Shown: piece by piece, positions 30,735 through 39,779 of the stretch | Layout of the letters: each line of letters opens with the position of its first letter | How positions within the stretch are numbered: the first letter of the stretch is position 1 | NCBI GenBank assembly: GCA_002753135.1 | Contig: PDZV01000013.1 | Span: 26,579-90,578, forward strand | DNA length: 64,000 bases | Origin: Magnetococcales bacterium WMHbinv6 | GTDB taxonomy: Bacteria > Pseudomonadota > Magnetococcia > Magnetococcales > Magnetaquicoccaceae | Direction: 5' to 3' | Position numbers and translations under genes: made by a program | The notes under the pieces: model-generated | What the model saw: only the letters and a program-made list of their open reading frames with translations | The model's database searches: none | What the model was told of the DNA's origin: nothing

Positions 30735-31844
30735 TTACAGCGTCCGACCACGGGTCGAAACAGTCTGCAGCGTCTGCATAATGCGATCGAGCAGAAAACC
30801 AATCATGCCAATGGTCAAAACAGCGGCCATGATTTTGGCCAAGGATTGGGAAGAGCCGTTCTGAAACTCATCCCAGACAAATTTGCCCAAACCGGGATTT
30901 TGCGCCAGCATTTCAGCGGCAATCAGCACCATCCACCCCACACCAAGGGTCAGGCGCAAACCGGTAAAAATATAGGGCAGTGCCGAAGGCAGTACCAAAC
31001 GGTGTACCCTGACCGTCCAGGAAAGCCGCAATACCCGACTGACATTGGTTAAATCCCGGTCGATGGAGGAGACCCCCACTGCCGTATTGATCAATGTCGG
31101 CCACAACGAGCAGAGGGTGACGGTGATGGCTGAGTTGAGAAACGCTTTTTCAAACATCGGGTTATCGCTGACATAGACAGCACTCACCACCATGGTCACC
31201 AGAGGCAACCAGGCCAGAGGGGATACCGGTTTGAATATTTGGATCAGCGGGTTCAACGCCGCTTGCACCGTACGCGATAAACCACATAGCACGCCCAGGG
31301 GGATGGCAATCAGCGACCCCAGCAGAAAGCCGGTAAAGACAGTCTTCAAGCTGGTCCAAATTTGATCCAGATAGGTTGGTTTGCCGGCATACGCCCGTTT
31401 TTCAAAGCGTGCGGTGCTGCCTTTGGCCACAGTGCGCTGGTACTGCTCCCATTGTCGGTCATAATAGGCCTGTTCCTTGCGGCGTTCGGTGCGATGCTCC
31501 TCCAGCAACAGTTGAAACTGCTCGGCGACCATCACCGGACCGGGAATCTCTCCCAAAGAGGTTTTGACTTTGCTGGCCAGTCCGGCCCACACCCCCAAAA
31601 AGATCATGATGGCCAAGACCGGCACCAACAACAGGCGCCACAAGGCCAACCATTGGCTGCGGCTGCCGTCGCCGCTGAGAATGTGCAACAATGGAATCAA
31701 CCAGCCGATTCCCAGCAGATTGCAGCTGGCTGTCATTCGTTCGATGCGGCGGTTCCATACCAGGCGTGCGCTGACAGCCGCTGGCGATTTGACCGTTGCC
31801 TGCTCCCCTTCTTCGGCAACCGGTGTGCTTACCACACTGTTCAT
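30735..31844 (-). CDS. nrtB: Nitrate ABC transporter permease
   Basis: A 369-residue BPD-type permease. After an N-terminal region with two hydrophobic stretches and a charged helix rich in Glu/Arg/Gln (about 125-170), the C-terminal permease core shows FTGFLLGSLIAIPLGVLCG, PVSPLAWLPLVTMV and an EAA-like loop ending in LVLPSALPYIFTGLRLTLG (19 residues). It forms the inner-membrane channel for NrtA and the fused ATPase. ATG 31844 is preferred over 31850 because an AGGGG site then sits six bases upstream. Confidence 0.9.
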   Translation of the reverse strand: MNSVVSTPVAEEGEQATVKSPAAVSARLVWNRRIERMTASCNLLGIGWLIPLLHILSGDGSRSQWLALWRLLLVPVLAIMIFLGVWAGLASKVKTSLGEIPGPVMVAEQFQLLLEEHRTERRKEQAYYDRQWEQYQRTVAKGSTARFEKRAYAGKPTYLDQIWTSLKTVFTGFLLGSLIAIPLGVLCGLSRTVQAALNPLIQIFKPVSPLAWLPLVTMVVSAVYVSDNPMFEKAFLNSAITVTLCSLWPTLINTAVGVSSIDRDLTNVSRVLRLSWTVRVHRLVLPSALPYIFTGLRLTLGVGWMVLIAAEMLAQNPGLGKFVWDEFQNGSSQSLAKIMAAVLTIGMIGFLLDRIMQTLQTVSTRGRTL

Positions 31845-31864
31845 GATCATCCCCTGATAAAAGG

Positions 31865-33289
31865 TTAACCTTCCAGTCGCCCGGAAACAACTTTCTGTTT
31901 TCCCTTCAAACCGATGGTCAATTGCTCCAGATAGGCGTTCGGAGTATGGGCATCGTAGCGCATGCCATCGATGAATTCGTTCTGTGCGGGACGAAAACCA
32001 TCGCTATCCCACAAAAATTCCTCTTTTTTGGCCTTGCCTTCTTCCACCAGCACTCTGGCCGCCTGCAGATAGAGATCGGGGCGATAGACCTTGCGTGCCG
32101 TCTCCAGGTACCAGCTATCCGGCTTAAACTCGCTGATTTGTCCCCAACGGCGCATTTGCGTTAAATACCAGATGGCATCCGAATAGAACGGGTAGGTGGC
32201 ATGGTGGCGGAAAAAGACATTGAAATCACTGGCATTGCGTTTGTCCCCTTTTTCGTATTCAAAGGTACCGGTCATCGAGTTGGCGATCACCTTGGCATCA
32301 GCGCCGACAAATTCCGCTTTGGAGAGCATTTTGACCGCTTCCATACGGTTGGCATTATTGTTTTCATCCAACCAGCGGGCCGCCCGAATCAGTGCCTTCA
32401 AAAGGGCCAAGTGGGTACGTGGATGTTTTTCCGCCCAGCCCTTGGTGACACCAAACACCTTTTCCGGATTGTTTTTCCAGATTTCATCATCGGTGATCAC
32501 CGGCACACCAATGCCCTTGAAGACGGCCTGTTGATTCCAGGGCTCGCCGACGCAATAGCCTTGAATGGTCCCCGATTCCAACGTTGCAGGCATTTGAGGG
32601 GGTGGCGTAACCGACAACAACACATCCGCCATGATTTGCCCGGAAATGTCTGTCGTAGAATAAAAGCCGGGATGAATGCCCGCCGCTGCCAGCCAATAGC
32701 GCAACTCATAGTTATGGGTGGAGACCGGAAAGACCATGCCAAAGTTGAAATTTTTGCCCGCGCAACGCAGTTGCTCCACAACCGGTTTCAAGGCATCGGC
32801 TTTGATCGGATGCTGCGGTTTGCCATCCGCCTGTTTGGGCAGATGGGCTTTCATCTGCTGCCAGATATCGTTGCCGACCGTTATGGCGTTACCGTTGAGA
32901 TCCATGGAAAAGGCGGTAATGATCTCGGCCTGGGTACCAAAACCGATGGTTGCTCCCAATGGTTGCCCGGCCAACATGTGCGCCCCATCCAACTCACCGG
33001 CAATCACACGGTCCAGTAACACTTTCCAATTGGCTTGCGGCTCCAGGGTAACCAGCAACCCCTCCTCCTCAAAAAAACCCTTCTCGGCAGCAACCGCCAG
33101 AGGCACCATATCGGTCAATTTAATGAACCCCAGCTTTAATTGCTCTTTTTCCAAGGGGGCATCGACTGCTTGCGCGGTACGGAGAGGCAGCAGGCCGCTG
33201 GCCCACAGGGCCGAAGCACCGATCAGAGACAAAAGGGTTCGTCTGCTGCAGGAGTATCCTTTCTTGGAAACTGCCACGCCGTTGTTCAT
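31865..33289 (-). CDS. nrtA: Nitrate ABC transporter substrate-binding protein with Tat-like signal
   Basis: A 474-residue NrtA/CmpA-family binding protein. The N-terminus has a twin-arginine signal ([19 protein letters not shown], cleavage near AQA-VDA) for periplasmic export. The binding-protein blocks [27 protein letters not shown] and [14 protein letters not shown] follow. The ATG at 33289 lies behind AAGGAG. A 40-codon in-frame extension from GTG 33409 overlaps the leader RNA and is rejected. It is the first gene of the nrtABC-nasTS operon and is preceded by a probable ANTAR-controlled attenuator. Confidence 0.92.
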   Translation of the reverse strand: MNNGVAVSKKGYSCSRRTLLSLIGASALWASGLLPLRTAQAVDAPLEKEQLKLGFIKLTDMVPLAVAAEKGFFEEEGLLVTLEPQANWKVLLDRVIAGELDGAHMLAGQPLGATIGFGTQAEIITAFSMDLNGNAITVGNDIWQQMKAHLPKQADGKPQHPIKADALKPVVEQLRCAGKNFNFGMVFPVSTHNYELRYWLAAAGIHPGFYSTTDISGQIMADVLLSVTPPPQMPATLESGTIQGYCVGEPWNQQAVFKGIGVPVITDDEIWKNNPEKVFGVTKGWAEKHPRTHLALLKALIRAARWLDENNNANRMEAVKMLSKAEFVGADAKVIANSMTGTFEYEKGDKRNASDFNVFFRHHATYPFYSDAIWYLTQMRRWGQISEFKPDSWYLETARKVYRPDLYLQAARVLVEEGKAKKEEFLWDSDGFRPAQNEFIDGMRYDAHTPNAYLEQLTIGLKGKQKVVSGRLEG

Positions 33290-33322
33290 CCGTTTCTCCT
33301 TGAATACCGAAAATACGATTGC

Positions 33323-33381
33323 AAAAAAAAACGCCGCTTCGCGAACCGCATCGCTGACGATGCCGGAACAGGAAGGCGACG
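33323..33381 (-). terminator. Intrinsic terminator in the nrtA leader
   Basis: On the minus strand CGTCGCCTTC (33381-33372) pairs, with one bulged C, with GAAGCGGCG (33340-33332), followed by nine T (33331-33323). A nested GCATCG/CGATGC hairpin lies in the loop. It ends about 33 bases before the nrtA start, so it is an attenuator rather than an operon terminator. Confidence 0.65.
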
Positions 33382-33452
33382 TTGCCGGAAACTCTGCCCA
33401 CAGAAACACTCTTCAGGCAGCTTTGTAACGGTAGACCTTCGTTGGCACCGTT
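33375..33452 (-). promoter_or_regulatory. Probable ANTAR (NasT) target in the nrtA leader
   Basis: There are two hexaloop hairpins on the minus strand. P1 (33452-33427) has outer stem AACGGT/ACCGTT, inner stem GCC/GGT and loop AACGAA. P2 (33386-33375) has stem GGC/GCC and loop AACGTC. Both loops have A at position 1 and G at position 4, the described ANTAR recognition rule. The 3' side of P2 is the same segment that forms the 5' arm of the downstream terminator, so P2 and the terminator exclude each other. P2 has only a 3-bp stem, so this leader is less certain than the nirB one. Confidence 0.62.
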
Positions 33453-33484
33453 AATTTGCACTGCATCAAAAAACATGCCAGCCC

Positions 33485-33490
33485 ATTATA
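33485..33490 (-). promoter_or_regulatory. Possible -10 element for nrtA
   Basis: TATAAT on the minus strand, about 33 bases upstream of the first leader hairpin, would place the transcript start near 33478. No good -35 hexamer is seen at 17 bases, so an activator would be needed if this is the promoter. Confidence 0.35.
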
Positions 33491-33651
33491 CCCGCTTTGA
33501 GTCGATTTTATTGCCTTGTCGCCCAGCTTCTGCCTAATATTTATGCAATCACCGCCCGATTTTGTACCAGTCTCTCTGGCCTGCTGCGCAAAAAACGCCC
33601 GCCCATGAATCATCAGCTGCCACTTATCCTGAAAAAGTCACCATTTTTTTC

Positions 33652-33668
33652 TTGGTCCGGGAATTGCT
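33652..33668 (+). promoter_or_regulatory. Sigma-54 (-24/-12) promoter for nirB operon
   Basis: TTGGTCCGGGAATTGCT has GG and GC separated by exactly 10 bases, matching the sigma-54 consensus TGGCAC-N5-TTGCW in spacing and most bases. The predicted start near 33679 gives a leader of about 140 bases that begins just before the antiterminator hairpins. This fits nitrogen-limitation control through NtrC. No convincing NtrC sites were found by eye. Confidence 0.6.
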
Positions 33669-33712
33669 AGTAACCAATCAGCTTCGTCATTCGATGGCCA
33701 AAACAGAGATTC

Positions 33713-33745
33713 GGGCCCAAAGTTGGGCCCAGGGTAACGCTGCCC
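33713..33745 (+). promoter_or_regulatory. ANTAR (NasT) target: paired hexaloop hairpins in the nirB leader
   Basis: P1 is GGGCCC-AAAGTT-GGGCCC (33713-33730): a 6-bp GC stem with a hexaloop having A1 and G4. P2 is GGGT-AACGCT-GCCC (33732-33745): a 4-bp stem with a hexaloop that again has A1 and G4. The one-base linker, the paired hexaloops and the overlap of the P2 3' arm with the terminator 5' arm are the hallmarks of ANTAR-responsive nitrate leaders. NasT is encoded in the divergent operon. Confidence 0.85.
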
Positions 33746-33792
33746 GAACAACGCCTCCCGTTTAAGGAGGATGCCTGTTCGGGCTTTTTTTT
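33742..33792 (+). terminator. Intrinsic terminator (attenuator) before nirB
   Basis: GCCCGAACA (33742-33750) pairs with TGTTCGGGC (33776-33784), with an inner CCTCC/GGAGG stem, followed by eight T (33785-33792). It lies 25 bases before the nirB ATG. Its 5' arm includes the GCCC needed for antiterminator hairpin P2, so the two structures are mutually exclusive. Confidence 0.85.
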
Positions 33793-33817
33793 GTTCTAGC
33801 GACAGGGAGATAGAGAG

Positions 33818-36286
33818 ATGAGCAGCTCGCCGACCCCCCACTTGCTGATTATCGGCAACGGCATGGCGGGTATCCGCACCGTAGAGGAGTTAACGGCCTT
33901 GGCCCCGCAAGCCTATCAAATCACGGTGTTTGGTGCCGAACCGCACGGCTGTTACAACCGAATTCTGCTTTCGCCGTTGTTGGCGGGTGAAAAATCTTTG
34001 CCAGAAATTATCACCCATCCAGCTTCCTGGTATGCCGAGCGAGGCATTGCCTTGCATGCCAGCAATCCGATCACGACCATCGATCGGCAAGCCAGGCGGG
34101 TGATCGACAGCCAGGGCGGCGTTCACTCCTATGATAAGCTGTTATTGGCGACCGGATCGCATCCGCTGGTCATCCCCCTGCCTGGCCATCAACTGCCGGG
34201 TGTGGTCACCTTCCGCAACCTGGCCGACGTGGAAAAAATGCTGACGGTTGCCGCTCCGGGAAAACAGGCGATTGTGATCGGAGGCGGTCTGTTGGGCCTG
34301 GAAGCAGCGATGGGCCTGTTGCAACAGGGCATGCAGGTGACCGTCGTTCATCTGCTGGATATTTTGATGGAACGGCAATTGGATGGCGTTGCCGCCAGCC
34401 TGCTGAAAAGCGAACTGGAAGCTCGCGGCATCCGCTTTCACATGCCTGCGCAAACGGAAGCGATCCTCGGAGCAAGCCAGGTGCAAGGCATACGTTTCAA
34501 GGATGGCAGCGTTCTGCCCGCCGACCTGGTGGTGATGGCCGTGGGTGTACGCCCCAACACGGATTTGGCCAAAGCGGCTGGCCTCTCCTGCGAACGGGGT
34601 ATTCTGGTGGATGACCAGTTGCAAACCTCGGATCCGCATATTCTGGCGGTCGGTGAGTGTGTGCAACATCGGGGTACGGTTTACGGCCTGGTTGCCCCCC
34701 TGTTTGAACAGGGTAAAGTGATTGCCCGCCGTCTGGCCGGCACGGACGATGCCGCCGCCTATCGAGGTTCCACCACCTCGACCCGTCTGAAAGTGACCGG
34801 CATTGAACTTTTTTCGGCAGGAAATTTTCTCGGTGATGCCGAGTGCGATACCATTCTGTTTCAGGATCCCAGCCGCAGAATTTACAAAAAACTGGTGATC
34901 AAAAACCATATCGTGCAAGGTGCGGTTTTGTTGGGCGATACCATGGATGGAGCCTGGTACATGGAGTTGATGCGGGATGGTACCGACATCACCCCCTTCC
35001 GCCACCATATTCTTTTTGGCCGTCCCCACCTGGGCGATGCCGGGCACGGTCCCAGTTCTGTTGCCGATTTGCCCGCCAGTTACCAGGTTTGTGGCTGCAA
35101 CGGCGTCTGCAAGGGGAGCATCGAAGAGAGCATCATCCAAAAGGAGCTGACCACCCTGGAAGAGGTGCGGGCCCACACCAAAGCCTCTGCCTCTTGCGGC
35201 TCCTGCACGGGTATGGTGGAACAAATTCTCGCCCATACTCTGGGTGGCGACTATGTTCCGGCACCAGTCAAACCACTCTGCCGCTGCACCACCCTGAGCA
35301 GCGATCAACTCCGCATTGCCGTGCGTGATCAACACCTGACCTCGGTTGCCACAGCCATGCAGCAGTTGGCCTGGCAGAGCCAGGACGGATGCCCAACCTG
35401 CCGACAGGCGCTGAACTATTACATCACTGTTTTCTGGCCGGCTGAACATCAGGAAAGTCCGCTCGATCGTTTTGTCAACGAACGCTTCCATGCCAACATT
35501 CAACGGGACGGCACCTACTCCGTGGTTCCCCGTCTTTGGGGAGGCACCACCACCCCGGCGCAACTGCGGGCCATTGCAGATATTGCCGAACGGTTTGCCG
35601 TACCGGAAATCAAGCTGACCGGCGGCCAACGCATCACCCTACTGGGGATCAAGCGGGAGACTCTCCCGGCCATCTGGGCGGCACTCGGTGAGCATGATCT
35701 GGTCTCTGGACACGCCTATGGCAAGGCTGTGCGCACGGTCAAAACCTGTGTCGGCAGCCGTTGGTGCCGTTTCGGCGTGCAGGATTCGGAACAGATGGGC
35801 GTCGCGTTGGAAAAACAGCTTTGGAACAGCTGGACCTCGCACAAATACAAATTGGCAGTCTCCGGTTGCCCGCGCAACTGCGCAGAAGCGACAATCAAGG
35901 ATTTTGGCGTCGTCGCCGTCGAATCGGGCTGGGAGCTGCATGTCGGTGGCAATGGTGGCATCAAGGTTCGGGTCACCGATCTGCTCTGTCGGGTGGAGAG
36001 CATGGCGGAGGTTTCCGAATATGCGGCGGCTTTTCTGCAGCTCTACCGGCGCGAGGCCGTCTATCTGGAACGGACCGCCCCCTGGGTTGAGCGGGTCGGA
36101 ATTGACTGGATACGGCAACAACTGGTGGATCAGCCTGCCTATCGCAAGCAGCTGCACGATGCCTTTGTCGCTGCCCATCAACCTTTGGCCGATCCCTGGA
36201 TGGAACGGGTGCAAGGATTGGCCGGTACCCGTGATTTTCTCCCCTTGGTTTCCCTTCCTTTTCCCACTTTGGAGAACGTGGCATGA
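33818..36286 (+). CDS. nirB: Assimilatory nitrite reductase (NAD(P)H), large subunit
   Basis: An 822-residue enzyme reducing nitrite to ammonium. Domains in order are: FAD/NAD(P)H oxidoreductase (about 1-300; LLIIGNGMAGIR, VIGGGLLGLEAA); two BFD-like [2Fe-2S] segments (CGCNGVC with CGSC, then CRC with CPTC); the sulfite/nitrite reductase ferredoxin-like half; and the siroheme-[4Fe-4S] site with CVGSRWC and GCPRNCAEA. It is cytoplasmic. A GGGAG site precedes the ATG. The leader carries a sigma-54 promoter and a NasT attenuator. The stop overlaps the nirD start (ATGA). Confidence 0.96.
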   Translation: MSSSPTPHLLIIGNGMAGIRTVEELTALAPQAYQITVFGAEPHGCYNRILLSPLLAGEKSLPEIITHPASWYAERGIALHASNPITTIDRQARRVIDSQGGVHSYDKLLLATGSHPLVIPLPGHQLPGVVTFRNLADVEKMLTVAAPGKQAIVIGGGLLGLEAAMGLLQQGMQVTVVHLLDILMERQLDGVAASLLKSELEARGIRFHMPAQTEAILGASQVQGIRFKDGSVLPADLVVMAVGVRPNTDLAKAAGLSCERGILVDDQLQTSDPHILAVGECVQHRGTVYGLVAPLFEQGKVIARRLAGTDDAAAYRGSTTSTRLKVTGIELFSAGNFLGDAECDTILFQDPSRRIYKKLVIKNHIVQGAVLLGDTMDGAWYMELMRDGTDITPFRHHILFGRPHLGDAGHGPSSVADLPASYQVCGCNGVCKGSIEESIIQKELTTLEEVRAHTKASASCGSCTGMVEQILAHTLGGDYVPAPVKPLCRCTTLSSDQLRIAVRDQHLTSVATAMQQLAWQSQDGCPTCRQALNYYITVFWPAEHQESPLDRFVNERFHANIQRDGTYSVVPRLWGGTTTPAQLRAIADIAERFAVPEIKLTGGQRITLLGIKRETLPAIWAALGEHDLVSGHAYGKAVRTVKTCVGSRWCRFGVQDSEQMGVALEKQLWNSWTSHKYKLAVSGCPRNCAEATIKDFGVVAVESGWELHVGGNGGIKVRVTDLLCRVESMAEVSEYAAAFLQLYRREAVYLERTAPWVERVGIDWIRQQLVDQPAYRKQLHDAFVAAHQPLADPWMERVQGLAGTRDFLPLVSLPFPTLENVA

Positions 36287-36609
36287 ACGGCTGGCACTAT
36301 ATTGGTTCCTTACAGGATATTCCGCAGCAGGGATCTCGGATTGTCGAGGCCGGCTCCTTGGGCAACATTGCGGTATTTCGCACCCATGGCGACCAGGTTT
36401 TTGCCTTGGCAGATCGCTGTCCGCACCGGCACGGCCCCCTTTCACCGGGCATCGTGCATGGCGACAAAGTCACCTGCCCGTTGCACGGATGGACCATCGA
36501 TCTGGCAACCGGTGCGGCATTGGGAGCCGATCATGGCTGTACCCGACCCTTTGCCATCCGCAACGAGGCCGATGGACTCTACCTGCAACTGCCGGTCAAC
36601 GGTGACTGA
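36283..36609 (+). CDS. nirD: Nitrite reductase small subunit (Rieske-type)
   Basis: A 108-residue Rieske-fold protein with an intact [2Fe-2S] ligand pattern: CPHRHG and CPLHGW give Cys-x-His and Cys-x-x-His. Many NirD proteins of enterobacteria lack these ligands, so this is the cluster-bearing form. It partners NirB in NAD(P)H-dependent nitrite reduction. The start overlaps the nirB stop by four bases (ATGA), indicating coupled translation. Confidence 0.94.
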   Translation: MNGWHYIGSLQDIPQQGSRIVEAGSLGNIAVFRTHGDQVFALADRCPHRHGPLSPGIVHGDKVTCPLHGWTIDLATGAALGADHGCTRPFAIRNEADGLYLQLPVNGD

Positions 36610-36610
36610 A

Positions 36611-39259
36611 GTGGCCACCATTCGCACCACCTGCCCTTATTGCGGCACCGGCTGCGGTCTGCTGGTCACCAGCAATGGAGATGGGGGCATCGCCAGTTTG
36701 CAGGGAGATCCCGATCACCCTGCCAACCGGGGTTGGCTGTGCAGCAAGGGGATCTCTTTGCCAGAAACCATGGCCATGGACGGTCGGTTGCAACAACCGA
36801 TGGTCCATGGTCGTCCCACCTCCTGGGATGCAGCATTGCAACAGGTGGCTAACGGTTTTCGTGATACGCTGGCCCAATACGGCCCGCAAGCGGTGGCTTT
36901 CTATGTCTCCGGGCAACTGTTGACAGAGGATTATTATCTGGCCAACAAGCTGATCAAAGGGTTTATGGGCTCTGCCAATATCGACAGCAATTCGCGCTTG
37001 TGCATGGCTTCTGCCGTGGTGGGACATAAACGGGCCTTTGGTTCCGATTTTGTCCCCTGCCGTTACCAGGATCTGGAAGAGGCCGATCTGCTCGTGGTCG
37101 TCGGCAGCAACACCGCCTGGTGCCATCCCGTCTTGTTCCGTCGGATGATGGCGGCGCGGCAGAAGGGATCCGATAAACGCTTGGTGGTCATCGATCCACG
37201 CTGCACGGCCACTGCACAGGAAGCCGACCTGCATCTGGCCATTCAGGAAGGGAGTGATCTGTTTCTTTGGCTCGGCTTGCTGCACTATCTGCACCAACAG
37301 GGCGCTTTGGACCAACCCTTTTTGCGTGATCGGGTGCAGGTGGATGCCGAGGCGTTTCGCCTGGCCGCACAACAGGCCGGATCCCCTGCTGAAGTGGCCC
37401 GGCAAACCGGGGTGTCGGAAGAGCAGATCATGGCCTTCTTTGAGCTGTTTCGCTGCACACCACGCACGGTGACCCTCTTTTCGCAAGGCATCAATCAGTC
37501 TGAACAAGGCAGCGATCAGGTCTCGGCCATCATCAACCTCCATCTGGCAACAGGACGCATCGGTCAACCGGGGATGGGCCCATTTTCGCTGACCGGACAA
37601 CCAAACGCCATGGGCGGTCGGGAGGTGGGGGCCTTGGCCACCCTGTTGGCGGCCCATCTGGAGATTGAAAATCCAGAACATCGCCAACTGTTGCAAACCT
37701 TCTGGGACTCTCCTGTACTGCCCGATCAACCGGGGCGCAAAGCGGTCGATCTGTTCCAGGATGTGGCGGACGGGATCATCAAGGCAATCTGGATCATGGG
37801 CACCAATCCATTGGTCAGCCTGCCCGACCCGGATGCGGCAGCACAAGCCCTGCAACGCTGCCCCCTGGTGGTGGTCAGCGATCCGGTTGCGCACACCGAA
37901 ACCTCCCAGATGGCCCATATTCTGTTGCCGGCGCAAACCTGGGGCGAAAAAGAGGGTACGGTCAGCAATTCGGAACGGTGCATCTCCCGGCAAAGAGCCT
38001 TTTTGCCCCCTTTTGCCGAGGCAAAGCCGGATTGGTGGATCATACAAGAGGTGGCCAGGCGCATGGGATTTGGCAAGGCCTTCGCGTATCAGGAACCGGC
38101 AGAAATTTTCCAGGAATATGCCCGTTTGACGGCATGGAAAAATCAGGGGGAACGACTGCTGAACCTCTCCGGTCTGGCCCGTCTGACTTCCCAGGAGTAT
38201 GCCGAACTGCCGCCTGTGGTCTGGCCGGTGATGGAGCAGACAACAGAGTCACTCCCCCTGCCCCGTTGGCCGTTGCCGGAGGGAAAGGCACGGTTGCTGG
38301 CGGTTGCCCATCGTCCCCGTTCGGTGAGCGCAAGCGCACAAACCCCTTTGCGCCTGAGTACCGGACGGGTTCGTGATCACTGGCACACCATGACCCGAAC
38401 CGGCGTCTCGCCTCGTTTAAGTCGGCATGCTGCGCTGCCCACGGTAGAGATTCATCCCCAGGATGCTTTGCCGCGCGCCATTGATCATGGACAACTGGTC
38501 CAAATCAGCGGCAACGGCACCATGCTGGCCAAAGCGGTGGTAACCAAGCAGCAACGAGCGGGTTCTCTTTTTGTACCCATGCACTGGTCGTCACCCTTTG
38601 CCTACGCTGGCAAATGCAACGTTCTGCTCTCCAACCATCGTGATCCCCACTCCGGCCAACCTGGTTTCAAGCTGGCCTATGCCGAGGTAAAAGCGCTCAG
38701 CAGCCATTGGCAGGGTCTGTTGCTCAGTCGCCAGCCTTTGCGCTGGCAAGAGGGAAATTTTTGGTGGGCGCGTCAGCCCCTGGCCACCGGAATATGGCTC
38801 TACAGCATGGAAGGTTTACACCCTCTGCACGACTGGACACAGCAGAGCCGAGAGTGGTTGCAGGAGGTCACGACAACAACGGCACCTGAATGGATCGACT
38901 ATAGCGACAGCGGCAGCCAGCGGTTCCGCTCTGCCTGTTTGCACAACGGGCGCATCCTGGCAGCGGTCTATCTGGGCAATCCCCTGCCCGATCCAGAAAC
39001 CTTGATGGAACTGTTTGCACTGGAAAAATTGGCCGACAAACAACGCATGCAGTTAATGCTCGGCAGCAGCATCCCCAGCGAACGCAGCCGCACCATCTGT
39101 GCCTGCGGCAGCGTCACCGAAGCGCAAATTCTGCAAACAATCGCCAGCCAGCCAGCAATCACCCTGGAGGAGATAGGACAAACCCTGAAGGCAGGGATTC
39201 ATTGCGGTTCGTGTCGCAGTGAGATTAAAACAATTCTGGCTCAGAGCATCAGATATTAA
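36611..39259 (+). CDS. nasA: Assimilatory nitrate reductase catalytic subunit
   Basis: An 882-residue molybdopterin oxidoreductase. It begins ATIRTTCPYCGTGCGLL, with the [4Fe-4S] Cys set closed by GWLCSKG, followed by Mo-bisMGD domains (SANIDSNSRLCMAS, where the Cys is the expected Mo-ligand region; GQPNAMGGREVG; DPVAHTETSQMAHILLPA) and the molydopterin dinucleotide-binding domain. The C-terminus has a BFD-like [2Fe-2S] domain (CACGSVTEAQI, HCGSCRSEI) as in NasA of Klebsiella. It is cytoplasmic and reduces nitrate to nitrite. The GTG at 36611, or GTG 36602 overlapping nirD, is the start. Its stop overlaps the convergent next gene by four bases. Confidence 0.94.
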   Translation: MATIRTTCPYCGTGCGLLVTSNGDGGIASLQGDPDHPANRGWLCSKGISLPETMAMDGRLQQPMVHGRPTSWDAALQQVANGFRDTLAQYGPQAVAFYVSGQLLTEDYYLANKLIKGFMGSANIDSNSRLCMASAVVGHKRAFGSDFVPCRYQDLEEADLLVVVGSNTAWCHPVLFRRMMAARQKGSDKRLVVIDPRCTATAQEADLHLAIQEGSDLFLWLGLLHYLHQQGALDQPFLRDRVQVDAEAFRLAAQQAGSPAEVARQTGVSEEQIMAFFELFRCTPRTVTLFSQGINQSEQGSDQVSAIINLHLATGRIGQPGMGPFSLTGQPNAMGGREVGALATLLAAHLEIENPEHRQLLQTFWDSPVLPDQPGRKAVDLFQDVADGIIKAIWIMGTNPLVSLPDPDAAAQALQRCPLVVVSDPVAHTETSQMAHILLPAQTWGEKEGTVSNSERCISRQRAFLPPFAEAKPDWWIIQEVARRMGFGKAFAYQEPAEIFQEYARLTAWKNQGERLLNLSGLARLTSQEYAELPPVVWPVMEQTTESLPLPRWPLPEGKARLLAVAHRPRSVSASAQTPLRLSTGRVRDHWHTMTRTGVSPRLSRHAALPTVEIHPQDALPRAIDHGQLVQISGNGTMLAKAVVTKQQRAGSLFVPMHWSSPFAYAGKCNVLLSNHRDPHSGQPGFKLAYAEVKALSSHWQGLLLSRQPLRWQEGNFWWARQPLATGIWLYSMEGLHPLHDWTQQSREWLQEVTTTTAPEWIDYSDSGSQRFRSACLHNGRILAAVYLGNPLPDPETLMELFALEKLADKQRMQLMLGSSIPSERSRTICACGSVTEAQILQTIASQPAITLEEIGQTLKAGIHCGSCRSEIKTILAQSIRY

Positions 39260-39774
39260 GTGCTGACAGACCACGGCAATTCGCCCATCATGCTCATATG
39301 GACAACGCCAGCTTGCGGGTCAATCGCTTTGAGATGTCGACGAAGATTGATTTTAACGTTAGCCAGTTCATCAACAAATTTTCCATTTGGCTCAATATGC
39401 GCTATGACCCGTAAGGCGTGACAACCCAGGATGGCAACGGCTATCTGCGCCTCCTCTTCCGGTGTCTTGGTGTGCAGCCTGGCAGGCAATAAAGCAGCAA
39501 GTGTGGAAAAAACCTTATCTGTAATCTCCCCGGAAAGATCGGTTGGTTTGGGAACAGGCAAAGGCACTTGTGCTGGCATTGTTGGGTTATTGTAATCGGT
39601 TACTTCGATCAAATAGGCTATTTTGTCTGGAGCTATGGCAAGAAGATCCACTCCCTTTATTGATTTCTTTTGCTTAGCGAAGTGTTCTCGATAGAATTTC
39701 CACGAGTCATACTGACTGATAACCCAATCTTGCGGAAAATGAAACATCAATCGACCAACTTTCATTTGTTTCAT
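39256..39774 (-). CDS. Small partner of TIR-ATPase; possible degenerate PD-(D/E)xK fold
   Basis: A 172-residue protein I cannot name. The segment GVDLLAIAPDKIAYLIEVTD has the shape of a restriction-endonuclease core: a strand with Asp43, a hairpin, then a strand with Glu57. The third position is Thr59 where active nucleases have Lys. The remainder is helical. It is coupled to the upstream TIR-ATPase. A TTG at 39783 would overlap that stop as TTGA, and ATGs at 39774 and 39765 follow. It is AT-rich like its partner and unlike the flanking genes. It may be the effector or substrate adaptor of a defence cassette; that is an inference. Confidence 0.65.
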   Translation of the reverse strand: MKQMKVGRLMFHFPQDWVISQYDSWKFYREHFAKQKKSIKGVDLLAIAPDKIAYLIEVTDYNNPTMPAQVPLPVPKPTDLSGEITDKVFSTLAALLPARLHTKTPEEEAQIAVAILGCHALRVIAHIEPNGKFVDELANVKINLRRHLKAIDPQAGVVHMSMMGELPWSVST

Positions 39775-39779
39775 CGATT

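Noticed and set aside
33541..33562. Possible sigma-54 promoter for nrtA on the minus strand (GGGCGGTGATTGCA)
   Set aside because: The GG to GC spacing is 9 or 8 bases rather than 10, and it lies far upstream of the leader hairpins.
34142..35629. 495-codon open frame on the minus strand opposite nirB
   Set aside because: It has no recognisable motif and lies wholly inside the unmistakable nirB coding region.
36596..38047. 483-codon open frame on the minus strand opposite nasA
   Set aside because: Same reasoning: it is the complement of conserved molybdopterin oxidoreductase sequence.
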